Shown in pieces: positions 47,058 to 57,266 of a DNA stretch of 64,000 bases (position 1 is the first letter of the stretch; the number at the start of each line of letters is the position of its first letter). The notes under the pieces are model-generated. The model did not search any database, had not been told where the DNA came from, and saw only the letters and a program-made list of their open reading frames with translations. The DNA comes from an archaeon (GTDB lineage: Archaea; Aenigmatarchaeota; Aenigmatarchaeia; QMZP01; JAFGSV01): positions 112,257 through 176,256 of the forward strand of contig JANQNF010000024.1 in the NCBI GenBank assembly GCA_028279705.1. The letters are read 5' to 3'. Position numbers and translations under genes: made by a program.

Positions 47058-49670
47058 ATGGCAGAAAAGGGCCTAACAAAAAAAGAGGCGAACAGAAGAC
47101 TAAAATTGCACGGATATAATGAAATAAGAGAACTTTTTCACGTTTCTCCATTTAAAATATTATTCGGTCAAATCAAGAACAATTTTGTCATATATTTATT
47201 GGTGGCTGCAGCAGCAATATCAGCAATTGTTGGTAAAGCTGCAACAGAATATGTAATTATCGGAGTTATTACCGTTGTAATATCAGTTGGATTTTTTCAG
47301 GAATATAGAGCGGAGAAAGCTATCAAATCATTAAAGAAAATGATAATGCCTGTTTATACTGCCATGAGGGAGGGTGAGGAAATTGAAATTCCTACAAGAG
47401 AAATTGTTCCTGGTGATGTACTTGTCCTGAGAACTGGTGAAAAAATTCCAGCCGATTGCGTAGTTTTACAGGAAAATGATTTGAAAATAAATGAATCTGT
47501 ACTCACAGGCGAATCCAAAGAGATAGAAAAATTCGCAATTAAAGGCGGCAGAACCCCCGACAAGAAGAATAAAATCTTCATGGGCACTCTTATCGTTAAT
47601 GGGTCCTGTGTAGCAAAAGTCTTGGATACTGGCATGAAAACAGAGTTTGGGAAAATCGCGAAAATGATTTCTGCTGCAGAAAAGGAACTACCATTAAAGA
47701 ATAAAGTAAATCAGATCACAAAGTACATGGCACTGGGAGCTATTTTCTTCTCTGTCTTTATAGGAATTTTGATGATAACGAGAGCCGGATCATTTTCTTA
47801 TGATATCTTAACAGGTATACTAATTGTTGTCATAGCTATTGCTGTATCAGCATTTCCTGAAGGATTTCCGGTTGTTCTAATGTCCACTCTCGCTTCCGGT
47901 ACCAGGCATATGGCAAAGAAAAATGCAATAGTAAACAGGATGTCTATTATAGAAACTCTTGGAGAAACAACTGTTATATGCTCAGACAAGACAGGAACTT
48001 TAACAACCGGGGAGATGACAGTAAAGCATGTTTTCACAGACGGAAAAACGCTTGACGTTTCTGGTGTTGGCTATGAGGCAGAAGGTAAATTCTCCTATGA
48101 TGATCAGGTAGTAGACATCAATAAAAATTTCCCTTTAAAGATGCTACTTAAATCGTCAGTCCTGTGTAATGATGCCAAAATAGAAAGGAAGGGGACAGAC
48201 AGTGAATTCTTCTTGAAGGGAACTCCGACAGAAGGTGCATTGCTTATTATGGCTGCAAAAGCTGGCATATTCAGGGAAGATATACCATCAGAAAGAGTGG
48301 AGGAAATATCATTTAATTCAGTGCGGAAGTTGATGTCGGTTTTGTGTAACGAAAGAGGGAAGACGATAGTGTATTCAAAGGGAGCTCCCGAGATTCTAAT
48401 GAAAAAATGCAAATACTTACAGTCTGGGGACAAGATTGTAAAATTGAGTAGTGAAGAAAGAGACAAAATAATGAACTTTGATAAAGACTTTTCAGCAAAA
48501 AAATTCAGAGTTATAGCTTTAGCTTATAAGAGGACAAAAACATTGAAAAAGGAAAGTTTCGAAAAGGATCTGGTTTTTCTTGGTCTTGCCGCCCTCGAAG
48601 ATCCTCCAAGAGAAGAGGTTAAATCCACCCTGGAAACTTGCAGACTGGCAGGAATAGACGTGAAAATGATCACAGGTGATAACAGGGAGACTGCAATTGA
48701 AATTGGAAAGGAGATAGGAATAATAGGTGATGTTCTTACAGGTGATGATATAGATAAACTTACCGAAAAGGAACTTGAAAAGACTGTAAAGAATATTTCA
48801 ATATTTTCAAGAGTCCGGCCAGACCATAAAATCAGGATCGTAAAGGCACTAAAAAACAACAATGAGATTGTTGCTATGACAGGGGACGGTGTAAATGACG
48901 CACCAGCACTTAAGGAAGCTCATATAGGTGTTGCAATGGGGAAAACCGGAACAGATGTATCAAGAGAATCGGCAGATCTCGTATTAAAGGATGACAATTT
49001 TGCAACAATTGTTTCTGCTATCCGAGAAGGAAGGACAATTTTCAGTAATATTCAAAAATTCATTACATACCAACTCTCATGCAACTATGCTGAACTTTTC
49101 ATCATTTTCTTTGGTATTCTTTTAGGAATGCCTCTGCCATTATTGGCGTTGCAAATACTCTTTATGAATATTGTTACCGACAATATGCCGGCAATTACTC
49201 TGGGATTCAACCGGCCCGCTAATTATATCATGCAGGGACGGTCTATCAGTATGTCGAGTATCATGGACAAGAGACTCCTTCGTTTACTCATAATTGCAGG
49301 AACCACAATGGGCATAGCTACATTAGCGGTTTTCCATTTTTCACTCAATATACTTAATCAGGACATTACTGTAGCGAGGACAACAGCTTTAATGACATTA
49401 ATATTTTTTGAAATTGCAAATGCGTTCAATTTCAGGAGTTTTGTAAACCCAGTTCTAAAATCATCCCCATTTGATAACAGGTATTTGGTGTATGCCGCAA
49501 TAGCTTCTCTCATAGCATCATTGTTGATAATCTATACACCATTGAATATAGCTTTCGAAACTGCGCCCATTGGTTGGTTCAATATGATTCTTGGGTTACT
49601 GATATCTATTACTGTTATCATAGTTTTCGATTTACTTAAAATCAGAAAACAGGAAGACAGAATAATTTAA
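47058..49670 (+). CDS. P-type cation-transporting ATPase (P2-type, Ca2+-like)
   Basis: CSDKTGTLTTGEMT, MITGDNRETAIEIGKEIGI, MTGDGVNDAPALKEAHIGVAMGKTGTDV; cation N/C domains. Confidence 0.95.
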   Translation: MAEKGLTKKEANRRLKLHGYNEIRELFHVSPFKILFGQIKNNFVIYLLVAAAAISAIVGKAATEYVIIGVITVVISVGFFQEYRAEKAIKSLKKMIMPVYTAMREGEEIEIPTREIVPGDVLVLRTGEKIPADCVVLQENDLKINESVLTGESKEIEKFAIKGGRTPDKKNKIFMGTLIVNGSCVAKVLDTGMKTEFGKIAKMISAAEKELPLKNKVNQITKYMALGAIFFSVFIGILMITRAGSFSYDILTGILIVVIAIAVSAFPEGFPVVLMSTLASGTRHMAKKNAIVNRMSIIETLGETTVICSDKTGTLTTGEMTVKHVFTDGKTLDVSGVGYEAEGKFSYDDQVVDINKNFPLKMLLKSSVLCNDAKIERKGTDSEFFLKGTPTEGALLIMAAKAGIFREDIPSERVEEISFNSVRKLMSVLCNERGKTIVYSKGAPEILMKKCKYLQSGDKIVKLSSEERDKIMNFDKDFSAKKFRVIALAYKRTKTLKKESFEKDLVFLGLAALEDPPREEVKSTLETCRLAGIDVKMITGDNRETAIEIGKEIGIIGDVLTGDDIDKLTEKELEKTVKNISIFSRVRPDHKIRIVKALKNNNEIVAMTGDGVNDAPALKEAHIGVAMGKTGTDVSRESADLVLKDDNFATIVSAIREGRTIFSNIQKFITYQLSCNYAELFIIFFGILLGMPLPLLALQILFMNIVTDNMPAITLGFNRPANYIMQGRSISMSSIMDKRLLRLLIIAGTTMGIATLAVFHFSLNILNQDITVARTTALMTLIFFEIANAFNFRSFVNPVLKSSPFDNRYLVYAAIASLIASLLIIYTPLNIAFETAPIGWFNMILGLLISITVIIVFDLLKIRKQEDRII

Positions 49671-49782
49671 AATCTAATAGCGAATTTGTGTGTTATTCCC
49701 CCGTAATTATGTGTTATTCCTCAGCAGGGATTTGGAAAATAATGTCAAAAACGATATTAATCGACGCTGTAAAAAATCTGAG

Positions 49783-49936
49783 TGCCCCCGCCGGGATTTG
49801 AACCCGGGTCATCGGCTGTCTTCTTCGGACATCCGGATCATCTTTTTATGTCACTGCCTGGCAAGTCTTGCCAGACTCAAACCTTCCGAACCGAATCGAA
49901 AGGCCGGTATCCTTGGCCGGACTAGACGACAGGGGC
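49783..49936 (-). tRNA. tRNA-Glu(UUC) with 79-nt intron at 37/38 (intron 49818..49896)
   Basis: Acceptor GCCCCTG/CGGGGGC, anticodon loop CTTTCG|A, T-loop TTCAAAT; exons join to canonical CUUUCGA-GCCGA; bulge-helix-bulge-like pairing of TTTC with GAAG. Confidence 0.9.
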
Positions 49937-50014
49937 TTTGTTTTCTATATTCTATGTTCCGATATATTAATAAATTTAATATATAGCGCCAAATATTCTA
50001 TCTGGGTGATTTAC

Positions 50015-50914
50015 ATGAAGAAGAGTGTCAAGAGGAAAACTGGCACGTTCAAGCTCAAGGACGGGCTTGCACGGATGCTTAAGGGTGGCGTTATAATGGA
50101 CGTCACGACTCCGGAACAGGCAAGAATTGCTGAGAAATCGGGAGCAGTTGCAGTCATGGCACTTGAGCGCGTTCCTGCTGACATACGTGCTGCAGGAGGC
50201 GTTGCGCGAATGGCAGACCCCGCAGTCACCGAGAAGATAACAAAAGCGGTCACAATACCGGTGATGGCAAAGAGCAGGATAGGTCATTTTGCAGAGGCAC
50301 AGGTACTTGAATCACTCGGCGTGGACTTCATAGACGAGTCGGAAGTCCTTACACCTGCTGATGAAGTTTACCATACTGACAAGACAAAGTTTACCGTTCC
50401 TTTCGTCTGCGGTGCACGCGACCTCGGCGAAGCACTCAGGAGGATCAACGAGGGTGCTGCCATGATAAGGACAAAAGGCGAGGCAGGCTCCGGTGACATA
50501 GTGCAGGCAGTAAGGCACGTAAGAAGGATAACATCTGACATAGACGAGATAAAGAGGATGGGTGACGCTAGTCTTAGGAAGAAGGTAAAGGAATTCAGGG
50601 TTCCATTCGAGCTTGTCAGGAAGACAGCAAAGCTTGGGAGGCTTCCTGTAGTCAACTTCGCTGCAGGCGGCATCGCGACACCTGCGGATGCATCGCTTAT
50701 GATGCAGCTTGGAGTTGACGGGGTTTTCGTTGGTTCCGGTATATTCAAGTCCAGTGCGCCTTCGAAAATGGCAAAGGCGATCGTGCAGGCGGTCAACTTC
50801 TACAATGACCCGAAAGTGGTTGCCAAGGTCTCAAAGGGCATCGGCGGTGCAATGAAAGGCCTTGACAGCTCGAAACTCAAACCAGAAGAGCGCCTGCAGG
50901 ACAGGGGAAATTGA
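50015..50914 (+). CDS. pdxS: pyridoxal 5'-phosphate synthase subunit PdxS
   Basis: [57 protein letters not shown]. Confidence 0.97.
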   Translation: MKKSVKRKTGTFKLKDGLARMLKGGVIMDVTTPEQARIAEKSGAVAVMALERVPADIRAAGGVARMADPAVTEKITKAVTIPVMAKSRIGHFAEAQVLESLGVDFIDESEVLTPADEVYHTDKTKFTVPFVCGARDLGEALRRINEGAAMIRTKGEAGSGDIVQAVRHVRRITSDIDEIKRMGDASLRKKVKEFRVPFELVRKTAKLGRLPVVNFAAGGIATPADASLMMQLGVDGVFVGSGIFKSSAPSKMAKAIVQAVNFYNDPKVVAKVSKGIGGAMKGLDSSKLKPEERLQDRGN

Positions 50915-50915
50915 C

Positions 50916-51476
50916 ATGTTAGTTGGTATCCTTGCGATACACGGTTCCGTTTCTGAGCACGAATCGATGCTTTACAGGCTTGGGGTGCGAAGCGTTCTTG
51001 TGAAAACCCCTGAAGACCTGAATGGCATCAGAGGACTGATAATTCCTGGAGGGGAAAGTACCACTGTCGGAAAATTCCTTTCAGGCACTCTTGGCAATGC
51101 TATAAAGAAGCTTGCCATGAAAGGAACGCCAATATACGGGACATGTACAGGCATGATCGTTCTTGGGAATGTAGCGTCCAGGGAACCGCACACTCTCGGT
51201 CTCATGGACGTCACTGTAAAGAGAAACGCTTTCGGAAGGCAGGTTGACAGCTTTGAAGAAGACCTTGCGATACCTGCACTTGGCAAGAAGCCGTTTCACT
51301 GCGTCTACATACGAGCACCCGTCATATCCCGTGCGGGCGCAAACGTGGACATACTCGCGCGCTCAGGTGGGAACATAGTCTTTGCTAAACAGGGGAACTT
51401 GCTGGCATCTTCATTCCACCCGGAACTCACAAACGACACGAGGATGCATGAGTACTTCCTGAAGATGTGCAAGTGA
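50916..51476 (+). CDS. pdxT: pyridoxal 5'-phosphate synthase glutaminase subunit PdxT
   Basis: IPGGESTTVGKFL, GTCTGMIVLG, SSFHPELTNDTRMHEYFL. Confidence 0.96.
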   Translation: MLVGILAIHGSVSEHESMLYRLGVRSVLVKTPEDLNGIRGLIIPGGESTTVGKFLSGTLGNAIKKLAMKGTPIYGTCTGMIVLGNVASREPHTLGLMDVTVKRNAFGRQVDSFEEDLAIPALGKKPFHCVYIRAPVISRAGANVDILARSGGNIVFAKQGNLLASSFHPELTNDTRMHEYFLKMCK

Positions 51477-51511
51477 ATATATTTGATTCGTGCTTAAAAG
51501 CGGATGCTTCG

Positions 51512-52717
51512 TTAGCTATCGTCGCAGGGACTTGCCGTCAGGAGATCCGTTATGTTGAACTTTGCCGCATCGGAACTGTCCATGCCAAACCATCCTTCCG
51601 TGTTCTCTACCTTGTAGCATTCACCGTCGTCTGAGAAATAGCGATACGCTGCCCTTGAGTAGCTGCTGACAGGGAATGCCTGTTCCAGAAGTTCTGGGAC
51701 ATATATGAATGTCACAATCCCGTTTGGCGACGGGGTATAGTTTCCTTCCATTCTCTGCAGGAACGTCGGGCCTTCTGCCTCATAGTAGTAACGTTCCGCC
51801 AGGTTCTCTGAGACTGGAAGCGACCATGCGGATTTGGTACCCTGGTCTATGTATATGGTTTCGTAGCCTGATTCAATAGCGCTTGTGACGAGTGACACTG
51901 CACTGCCATTTCCGGTCACCCAGCAGCTGACGTCTCCTGAAAGGTTTGCTTCGTCCTCAAGAATTATCCCAAGATGGTAGCCGTATGTCACGCTGCTTAG
52001 GTTCTCTGCTACCAGTATCTTCGTGTCGTCATCTTCGGACTTGTTGAACGTTACATCCCCTGAGCATGTCCCGGACGAGTTCTGGGAACCAGTGACCACG
52101 TTCATACCGACGTAGCCTGGGTCTGCTGGTACAACCATCCTTCTTATGAACCCTTGAGTTTCCAGCGGGAAAATGGGATCTTCAAGTCCCGCAAGCGATA
52201 TGGTCACGTACTTTCGCACACCGCTCTTTTCTATCTTCGACTCCTTCATGATATCATTTACGGTTATGCTGAGGTCCATTCCGACCCTTATCGAGAACCC
52301 ATCCAGGTTTTCTATGCTTATGTTACCGTAAGAAAGTGCAACCTCAAAGTCTACAGGCTTACTTGATATCCTTTCGCTCCAGTTCGGCATCGTGTTATTG
52401 AGCATGAGGAACGCCTCGCTTCCGTTTATCCTTCCTTGCAGCATGAGCATTGTAAGGTTCTCGACCGAGTCGTCGAGGAACTCGCCGGAGTTTATGACGT
52501 GATTTGTCGCTGCAAGAAGAGCCCTCCTTCCCGATATTTCCATGGCTTTCGTAGTGTCTACTTCTATCGAATGTACAAGCTGGTTTATCTGGTCGGATAT
52601 GACCCTGTCAGAGACCACTTCCCCGATCTGCTCGGTGTAACCGAGATAATTGACCGTAAATAGGAGCATAGGAACTGCCAAAAGGAGTGAAATCAGAGAA
52701 TAGAATTGTGCCTTCAT
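51512..52717 (-). CDS. membrane-anchored exported protein of unknown function (401 aa)
   Basis: N-terminal TM segment, N-glycosylation-rich exterior; no recognised family. Confidence 0.7.
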   Translation of the reverse strand: MKAQFYSLISLLLAVPMLLFTVNYLGYTEQIGEVVSDRVISDQINQLVHSIEVDTTKAMEISGRRALLAATNHVINSGEFLDDSVENLTMLMLQGRINGSEAFLMLNNTMPNWSERISSKPVDFEVALSYGNISIENLDGFSIRVGMDLSITVNDIMKESKIEKSGVRKYVTISLAGLEDPIFPLETQGFIRRMVVPADPGYVGMNVVTGSQNSSGTCSGDVTFNKSEDDDTKILVAENLSSVTYGYHLGIILEDEANLSGDVSCWVTGNGSAVSLVTSAIESGYETIYIDQGTKSAWSLPVSENLAERYYYEAEGPTFLQRMEGNYTPSPNGIVTFIYVPELLEQAFPVSSYSRAAYRYFSDDGECYKVENTEGWFGMDSSDAAKFNITDLLTASPCDDS

Positions 52718-52814
52718 ACTTAAAATAGGAGAGAAGTTGGTTATATAATCATTAACCAGATAAAATTTTCAGTTTCTGGTGAAAGATTTAAAAATTTCGT
52801 GTCAATAACTTAAC

Positions 52815-55800
52815 ATGAGCCTTAAGTCCATAATTTATTTCGTTTTATGTTTATCCATTTTATTGTCATCATTCCCGGCCAGTAGTGCTATCGTACCTCA
52901 GATAATTTCCCCTCAAAACGTCACATATTATATTTCCGAGATACCACTTATAGCGGAAACTAGCTGGACCGTCGATAAAATGTGGTATAGTTTTCCCAGT
53001 GATAGTTGGCCTATGCCCAATTCAAATTCACAAAACTGGGCTTATACTGATAGTTATGTCATGCCCGACGTAATTAGCGTGCACTCATATATGGAAAATC
53101 CCGATGAGGTTTCCTGTGTACCTGAAACAAGGCCCGTTTTTCATGATGGTTTCATTTATTATTCCTGTGAAAATGGTATTTTTTCTGTTTATTTGAATTT
53201 TTCAATTAGATGGCAATATGAAACTGAAGAAATCGTAATAGACCCTCCTTCGATAATCGATGATACGGTATACTTCCGTGATGCTTTAAGATTATACGCT
53301 CTTCATACAGACGGTTCTGTGAAATGGGTAAAGGAGTTTGAACAGGGTGTAGAAGTGGACAGTTTCGTGGTTTCCGAAGAATATGTTTTTGCGACTATCT
53401 ATCTGAGTAATGGGGATATAGAACTTCGCGCTTATGATTCAGGTGGAACCGAAATTTGGTCTAATCGATATTATTTGCATCTTCCACCTACCGTTGACAA
53501 CGACATTATCTTTATAATCGATGAGGATGAAATCGCAGATGAGGTTTATGTGAGAGCACTTCAAGCAAACGACGGTTCAGAAATATGGAGCTTCATCGAC
53601 CCTATATTTTCAAGTCAGGATAAGAGCTTTCCTCTAGTAATTTCCGAAGATAAGGTGTACATGATATTGGATGAATATGTTTTCGTGTTGAATAAAGATT
53701 ATGGTTCTTATTTTTCATCGTATGGAAACGATTTTGAACTGCTCATCAATGAAGCTTTGCCTGCCTTCTTTGAAGATGTTTTCTATTTTATTTCTGCGGA
53801 AAATGAACTGAAAGCGATTGGTGCGAATGACGGTTCTGAGTTGTGGTCTTATCCTCTCAATGAAGAACCACTTTCTCCTGTTGTCGGTAATGATGTCGTG
53901 TATGTAGCTGATTATGATAGTCTTCACGCCCTATACACAGAAGACGGGTCAACGAAATGGGATTATGATGATCCAGAAGATTCGTCAGAATTTCTGTCAC
54001 CGCCTTCTGTTGTAGGAGGCATGATCATCATCGGGTGTGAGCCTGATGTTCTATGTTTGTTTTCTGACGGCATAGAAAATGGAGATAATATAGAGCGTAC
54101 ACTTGTGCTCGAGGAAGGTTCCTATAATCTCATGGTATCTACTTGGACGAGCTATCCCCCGACAATACCGGAATATAGCAGTGTCCATTTTACTGTTAAA
54201 TCCGGGGGACCCCCACCCAAAGTAAAAATACTGGCAGTTCCTATGAACTGGGAGGGTGGTGGTCAAATGTACTTCGATCGCATAGTCGATGAACAGGCAG
54301 GTTTTTTCATCAATGATACCATCCTTAGTGATTGTCCAGAAAGAGTGGTCGTTGAAAAATTGGACGTTGATGCACAAAATTATGCAGATTTTCAATGCGG
54401 TTCCCTCTTTGTTCCAAGTACGCAGTTAATCCGGAATTTTGTTGGCAGTCTGGGGATAAATCCAACTGAATATGATGTGATAATGGGAGTCTCTTTGGAG
54501 TCACCGTGCCACCCCGTGGCAGGTGAAAGTAACATGAAAGACACTATATGGATAGTGGGTCTGGAATCCCCCTTCACGAGTATCATGGCACACGAGATGG
54601 GTCATATCTATGGTTTATCTGACGAATATTGTAGCAATAGGGCAGGTTCTTTCATGTGTGGCTGTAATGATGGTGGAATACCTTTGATATACTGCCCTGA
54701 AGACATAAACTACCTTGGCGCTGATTTAGGATGTGACCCTGAAAGTGGTAATGGGTGCTGTTCAGATTGTGCCCCATTGGAATATCCTTGTTTTTGCTGT
54801 GAGGGAAACATAAACTCCAATGGTGGCAGGGCTACTATGTCATATGCTAATGCTGATGGTCCTAGGGGTTACGACTATCGTAGTCGGGCTCATCTGGACA
54901 CAATATCAGATCTCACGTGTGACGGAAATGGTAAAGAAACACAGCAAATAATGGACATCAGCTTTACTGTCTTTAGAAATGGTACTGTCAAAGATTCACA
55001 GATTATCCTCACCGAAGGTAGGCCGACTACCTACTATCACAATGGCGGCGATTTTAGATTTGAGATAAGCGAGGATGTTTCTACTGTAGTTGAAAACTTC
55101 ATCATGTCATCCTTCAATTATAATGGTCCGGTATTTTCAGATACAGACTACTCAAATGTTACTTACGAGACATCTGATCTGAATTTCAGGGTACCGTACG
55201 AAAAATCCTATGAAAAGATAACGCTGTATCACGGCGAAAACGTTTCCATTTATACTGATCTTGATTTCTGCAACAATGATACAATTTGCGGAAACACCGA
55301 AACGTATAATACCTGCCCTTCTGACTGTCCTCTGGATGAACAAGATAAAATCTGTATCAATGCCATAGATGGCGTATGTGATCCTGATTGCCTTATTGGA
55401 GTAGACCCAGACTGCGATGCCAAAGATGGTGATGGCGATGGTTTCAATGCCAGCGTTGACTGTGATGACACAGATCCAGATGTCTATCCTGGCGCCACCG
55501 AGATATGTGATGGTGATGATAATAACTGTGACGGCGTTGTGGACGAAGATGCTGACACTTTATGCGATGATGGACTGTTCTGTAATGGCATGGAGACTTG
55601 TCACGGAATTCTTGGTTGCCAGTCCGGTACCAATATCAACTGCTCGTTTAATGATATCGCAGAGATAGCTACATGCTTTAACGATCCTGATAATAGTGAA
55701 AGCACATGGGATTATTTCCCAGGATTCACATCTACATGCGACGAGAATCATGATTTATGTACGGTAGGAGAGATTGATCTAACCCATAGTTGCAATGTAA

Positions 55801-56384
55801 TTGAATGCAATGCTCAGTGTGAAATTGATGATGATTGCGAAGATACAGAGTGTGACATATTAGACGGGTGCTATGATGGACTGTACAGGAATTATGTTGA
55901 CACTGAGAATAGTTGCATTGGTGACTGCTCTTGCGAATCCAACGTGTGCTTAATTTATACCGAAGAAGAGGATTCTGACAACGATGGTTATTCGGGAACA
56001 TGCGGCGATTGTGATGACACAAATCCAGATGTTAGTCCCATAGCAGATGAAGTTTGCGACCTGATTGACAACGATTGTGATGCTGAGATTGACGAAGGTG
56101 GTGTATGCGATGCCGATAATGATGGCGTACCGGACATGGATGATACTTGTCCAGATACGGAATATGGTGCGCCGGTAGACACTTTTGGTTGTTCTTCGGA
56201 TCAATTTTGCTCAGGTATAGAAATACCTAAAAGTGGCTGGTCTATGTTCAGGGGAATGATTGCTTGCATTTTTGCAGACTGGGATGATAACGAGGGCTGG
56301 TTACCTAGAGATTGTAAGGTAAAAAGGGTAGGTTGGAAAAGGAACTCCCATTTTGTATGCAGCGCAAGAAAAAGCGCTGATTGA
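52815..56384 (+). CDS. large secreted protein: PQQ-like propeller, zincin (HEMGHIYGLSDEYC), MopE-type metal-binding repeats
   Basis: Signal peptide; repeated DGSxxWxY units; HExxHxxGxxD; DGFNASVDCDDTDPDVYPGATEICDGDDNNCDGVVDED. Confidence 0.88.
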   Translation: MSLKSIIYFVLCLSILLSSFPASSAIVPQIISPQNVTYYISEIPLIAETSWTVDKMWYSFPSDSWPMPNSNSQNWAYTDSYVMPDVISVHSYMENPDEVSCVPETRPVFHDGFIYYSCENGIFSVYLNFSIRWQYETEEIVIDPPSIIDDTVYFRDALRLYALHTDGSVKWVKEFEQGVEVDSFVVSEEYVFATIYLSNGDIELRAYDSGGTEIWSNRYYLHLPPTVDNDIIFIIDEDEIADEVYVRALQANDGSEIWSFIDPIFSSQDKSFPLVISEDKVYMILDEYVFVLNKDYGSYFSSYGNDFELLINEALPAFFEDVFYFISAENELKAIGANDGSELWSYPLNEEPLSPVVGNDVVYVADYDSLHALYTEDGSTKWDYDDPEDSSEFLSPPSVVGGMIIIGCEPDVLCLFSDGIENGDNIERTLVLEEGSYNLMVSTWTSYPPTIPEYSSVHFTVKSGGPPPKVKILAVPMNWEGGGQMYFDRIVDEQAGFFINDTILSDCPERVVVEKLDVDAQNYADFQCGSLFVPSTQLIRNFVGSLGINPTEYDVIMGVSLESPCHPVAGESNMKDTIWIVGLESPFTSIMAHEMGHIYGLSDEYCSNRAGSFMCGCNDGGIPLIYCPEDINYLGADLGCDPESGNGCCSDCAPLEYPCFCCEGNINSNGGRATMSYANADGPRGYDYRSRAHLDTISDLTCDGNGKETQQIMDISFTVFRNGTVKDSQIILTEGRPTTYYHNGGDFRFEISEDVSTVVENFIMSSFNYNGPVFSDTDYSNVTYETSDLNFRVPYEKSYEKITLYHGENVSIYTDLDFCNNDTICGNTETYNTCPSDCPLDEQDKICINAIDGVCDPDCLIGVDPDCDAKDGDGDGFNASVDCDDTDPDVYPGATEICDGDDNNCDGVVDEDADTLCDDGLFCNGMETCHGILGCQSGTNINCSFNDIAEIATCFNDPDNSESTWDYFPGFTSTCDENHDLCTVGEIDLTHSCNVIECNAQCEIDDDCEDTECDILDGCYDGLYRNYVDTENSCIGDCSCESNVCLIYTEEEDSDNDGYSGTCGDCDDTNPDVSPIADEVCDLIDNDCDAEIDEGGVCDADNDGVPDMDDTCPDTEYGAPVDTFGCSSDQFCSGIEIPKSGWSMFRGMIACIFADWDDNEGWLPRDCKVKRVGWKRNSHFVCSARKSAD

Positions 56385-56397
56385 ATTTCACAGACTT

Positions 56398-57237
56398 TTA
56401 CGGGTATATTAGCTGTATATATTCAGCAAGTTCACCTTCACACCACCTGACGGACACGCTGTTTATGGGGAAGTTCTTGAGAGGTATGGTGCACGTCATG
56501 TTGCTTCCTATGGTGCTTGGCGGTATCTCAGGCGGAAGGTTGACTGCGTTGACGAGTTCATGGTATATCCCACACCGTTCCTGGAGCTTCTGCGTTTGCG
56601 TGTATTCGACCGGGAGCTGATCAATGAGTATTGAAATAGTCCAGTAACTTGTTCCCCCCTGGAGGTGATTTACTTCCATGTCCATGAGTATGTCCGCGAG
56701 CCAGCAGTTCTTTATGTAATTCGCCGCTTCTGCCTTGCAGTCGTCTGCTTCTAGTGAACAGTATGCCTGGTAAATGTACTCTCCCCCACCAGAACCTCCT
56801 CCGTTGTCTCCCTCACTGCTGGGCGATACGTAGTTGAGAAGAGAGCCTTCGCAGCCATGCAGACCGTATTTTTCCCAGAGTTCAGGCGGCATGTCGCATG
56901 ATATGTTGTACCCGGTCAGATTATAGTACGTGATACCCGAATTGCAATCATTCAGGACTTCCTCATTCACTATGCAGTTTTCACCTTTCTTGTGTGTGGT
57001 GACCTTTATGGTTATGTTGTTCGTCGTGTTACCGACTGTTACTATGGATTCTGACGGTGTACAGTTCGATCGAAGCGATTTTACCCTTTCCAGACATTCG
57101 ATGTCACCTGGCGGGCATTCTGACCTTACCATTATCAGTGAAATGAACATTTCGTCTAGCGGGAAAACGAAAAGGTGCACACTCAGGATTATCACAAGTA
57201 TTGACACCACGGCCAATGCTATTTCATTTCTTTTCAT
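56398..57237 (-). CDS. membrane-anchored exported Cys-containing protein of unknown function (279 aa)
   Basis: N-terminal TM, many Cys and N-x-S/T sites. Confidence 0.7.
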   Translation of the reverse strand: MKRNEIALAVVSILVIILSVHLFVFPLDEMFISLIMVRSECPPGDIECLERVKSLRSNCTPSESIVTVGNTTNNITIKVTTHKKGENCIVNEEVLNDCNSGITYYNLTGYNISCDMPPELWEKYGLHGCEGSLLNYVSPSSEGDNGGGSGGGEYIYQAYCSLEADDCKAEAANYIKNCWLADILMDMEVNHLQGGTSYWTISILIDQLPVEYTQTQKLQERCGIYHELVNAVNLPPEIPPSTIGSNMTCTIPLKNFPINSVSVRWCEGELAEYIQLIYP

Positions 57238-57266
57238 TTTTATCCATTACTCCTCTTTGTTAAAAA

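Noticed and set aside
49690-49986. 98-aa ORF overlapping tRNA-Glu
   Set aside because: Runs across the tRNA gene on the opposite strand ([16 protein letters not shown] is the usual translated-tRNA artefact).
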